This document shows, in pieces, positions 29,731 through 30,205 of a stretch of DNA of 30,205 bases. This DNA is from Nemertoderma westbladi (Eukaryota; Xenacoelomorpha; Nemertodermatida; Nemertodermatidae). Positions within the stretch are counted from its first letter, which is position 1, and each line of letters begins with the position of its first letter. The notes under the pieces were generated by a model. The model searched no databases, was not told the origin of the DNA, and worked only from the letters and a program-made list of their open reading frames with translations. The translations under genes were made by a program, and so were the position numbers. The stretch is from NCBI GenBank assembly GCA_032718475.1, contig JAUCBJ010005356.1:1-30205 (forward strand). The letters run 5' to 3'.

Positions 29731-30205
29731 GATGGGAGGTTTAGTATTCGTTTCCCGAAGCTCCGAGCACGTTGGGAAAAGAAGGTGGGATGAAATATTA
29801 GGATGAGGTAGGATCCATACCACGATACCACTATGATTGGTCGATTGATGAAGGGAGTAAAGAGGAGGAAGGATATAGGGTAGTATCCATAAGACACCAC
29901 AATGGACAAGTTTTCCATCACGTCATCATTCATTCTTGTCTTTTAATTGTGACACTGATCACAATAATTACAGGAAAACGATGAAGGAAGAGAAATTTAC
30001 AGCCTCCCGAAGGAGACCGCCCGCGAGCACCCGTGCCCCGGGGAAAACTATTCACATTATGGACACTATACATTAACATATGTCTCTTCTCCAGTGATTC
30101 GCCTATATTTGTCTTTACAAGCCTTCTTCCACGTTCTTTCTTTCGAGCTGATTTCGAATAGAGTTCTCGTGTTCTATTCTCGATTTATCGTTTCGACTCC
30201 GCTGG
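29731..30205. other. No recognisable feature
   Basis: A minus-strand open frame at 29577-29933 runs through the tandem repeat and looks spurious. Nothing else is supported to the window end. Confidence 0.4.

Noticed and set aside
29577-29933. 118-codon minus-strand frame
   Set aside because: It runs through the 89-bp tandem repeat, so its translation repeats itself, and has no recognisable domain.

Overview
The window looks like animal nuclear DNA, most likely from a marine invertebrate. The support is a spliced C2H2 zinc-finger gene, relics of several metazoan transposon groups (BEL/Pao LTR elements, CR1-like and RTE-like LINEs, hAT and pogo DNA transposons), AT-rich non-coding DNA, and very frequent ACCGGT and TAGGCCTA palindromes. 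The palindromes resemble those in some deuterostome invertebrate genomes, but that placement is an inference. There is no operon-like organisation.

Layout. 1-220: end of an LTR-like sequence carrying a structured module. 975-2560 (-): broken CR1-like reverse transcriptase. 3202-3453 (-): zinc-finger fragment. 5091-5765 (-): second LINE relic. 6115-11156 (-): one host gene of two recognisable coding exons, 10673-11156 (acidic N-terminus) and 6115-6782 (six C2H2 fingers). The exons join in phase across a 3.9 kb intron that holds LINE debris, duplicated blocks and a hAT end. 11226-12881: decayed pogo-like transposon with TA flanks and a psq-type helix-turn-helix relic. 12884-15880: non-coding.

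15880-27680 is a rearranged pair of BEL/Pao retroelement halves facing each other. The left half (+) runs LTR-like region, long leader, gag (1100 aa), then a protease in the same frame after one stop codon. The leader is interrupted by a 1.4 kb foldback hAT element with an 8-bp target duplication and contains a 290-bp tandem repeat. The right half (-) runs LTR-like region, RNase H, integrase. The halves meet at about 24497-24500, where one TTAA supplies the stop codon to both. No reverse transcriptase domain is present in either half.

27990-29193 (-) is an unrecognised protein of about 400 aa, split by a +1 frame change, with a very basic C-terminal tail. It could come from a virus or mobile element, but I could not assign a family. 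The rest, to 30205, is non-coding with an 89-bp tandem duplication.

The strongest unexplained signal is a module of about 210 bp near the end of each LTR-like region. It occurs three times (1-220 +, 16595-16800 +, 26701-26906 -) and has two stems where base changes on one side are matched on the other, as in a conserved RNA structure. The second is a cluster of eight 5' splice-site-like sequences in the gag-protease coding region, all in the same codon phase.
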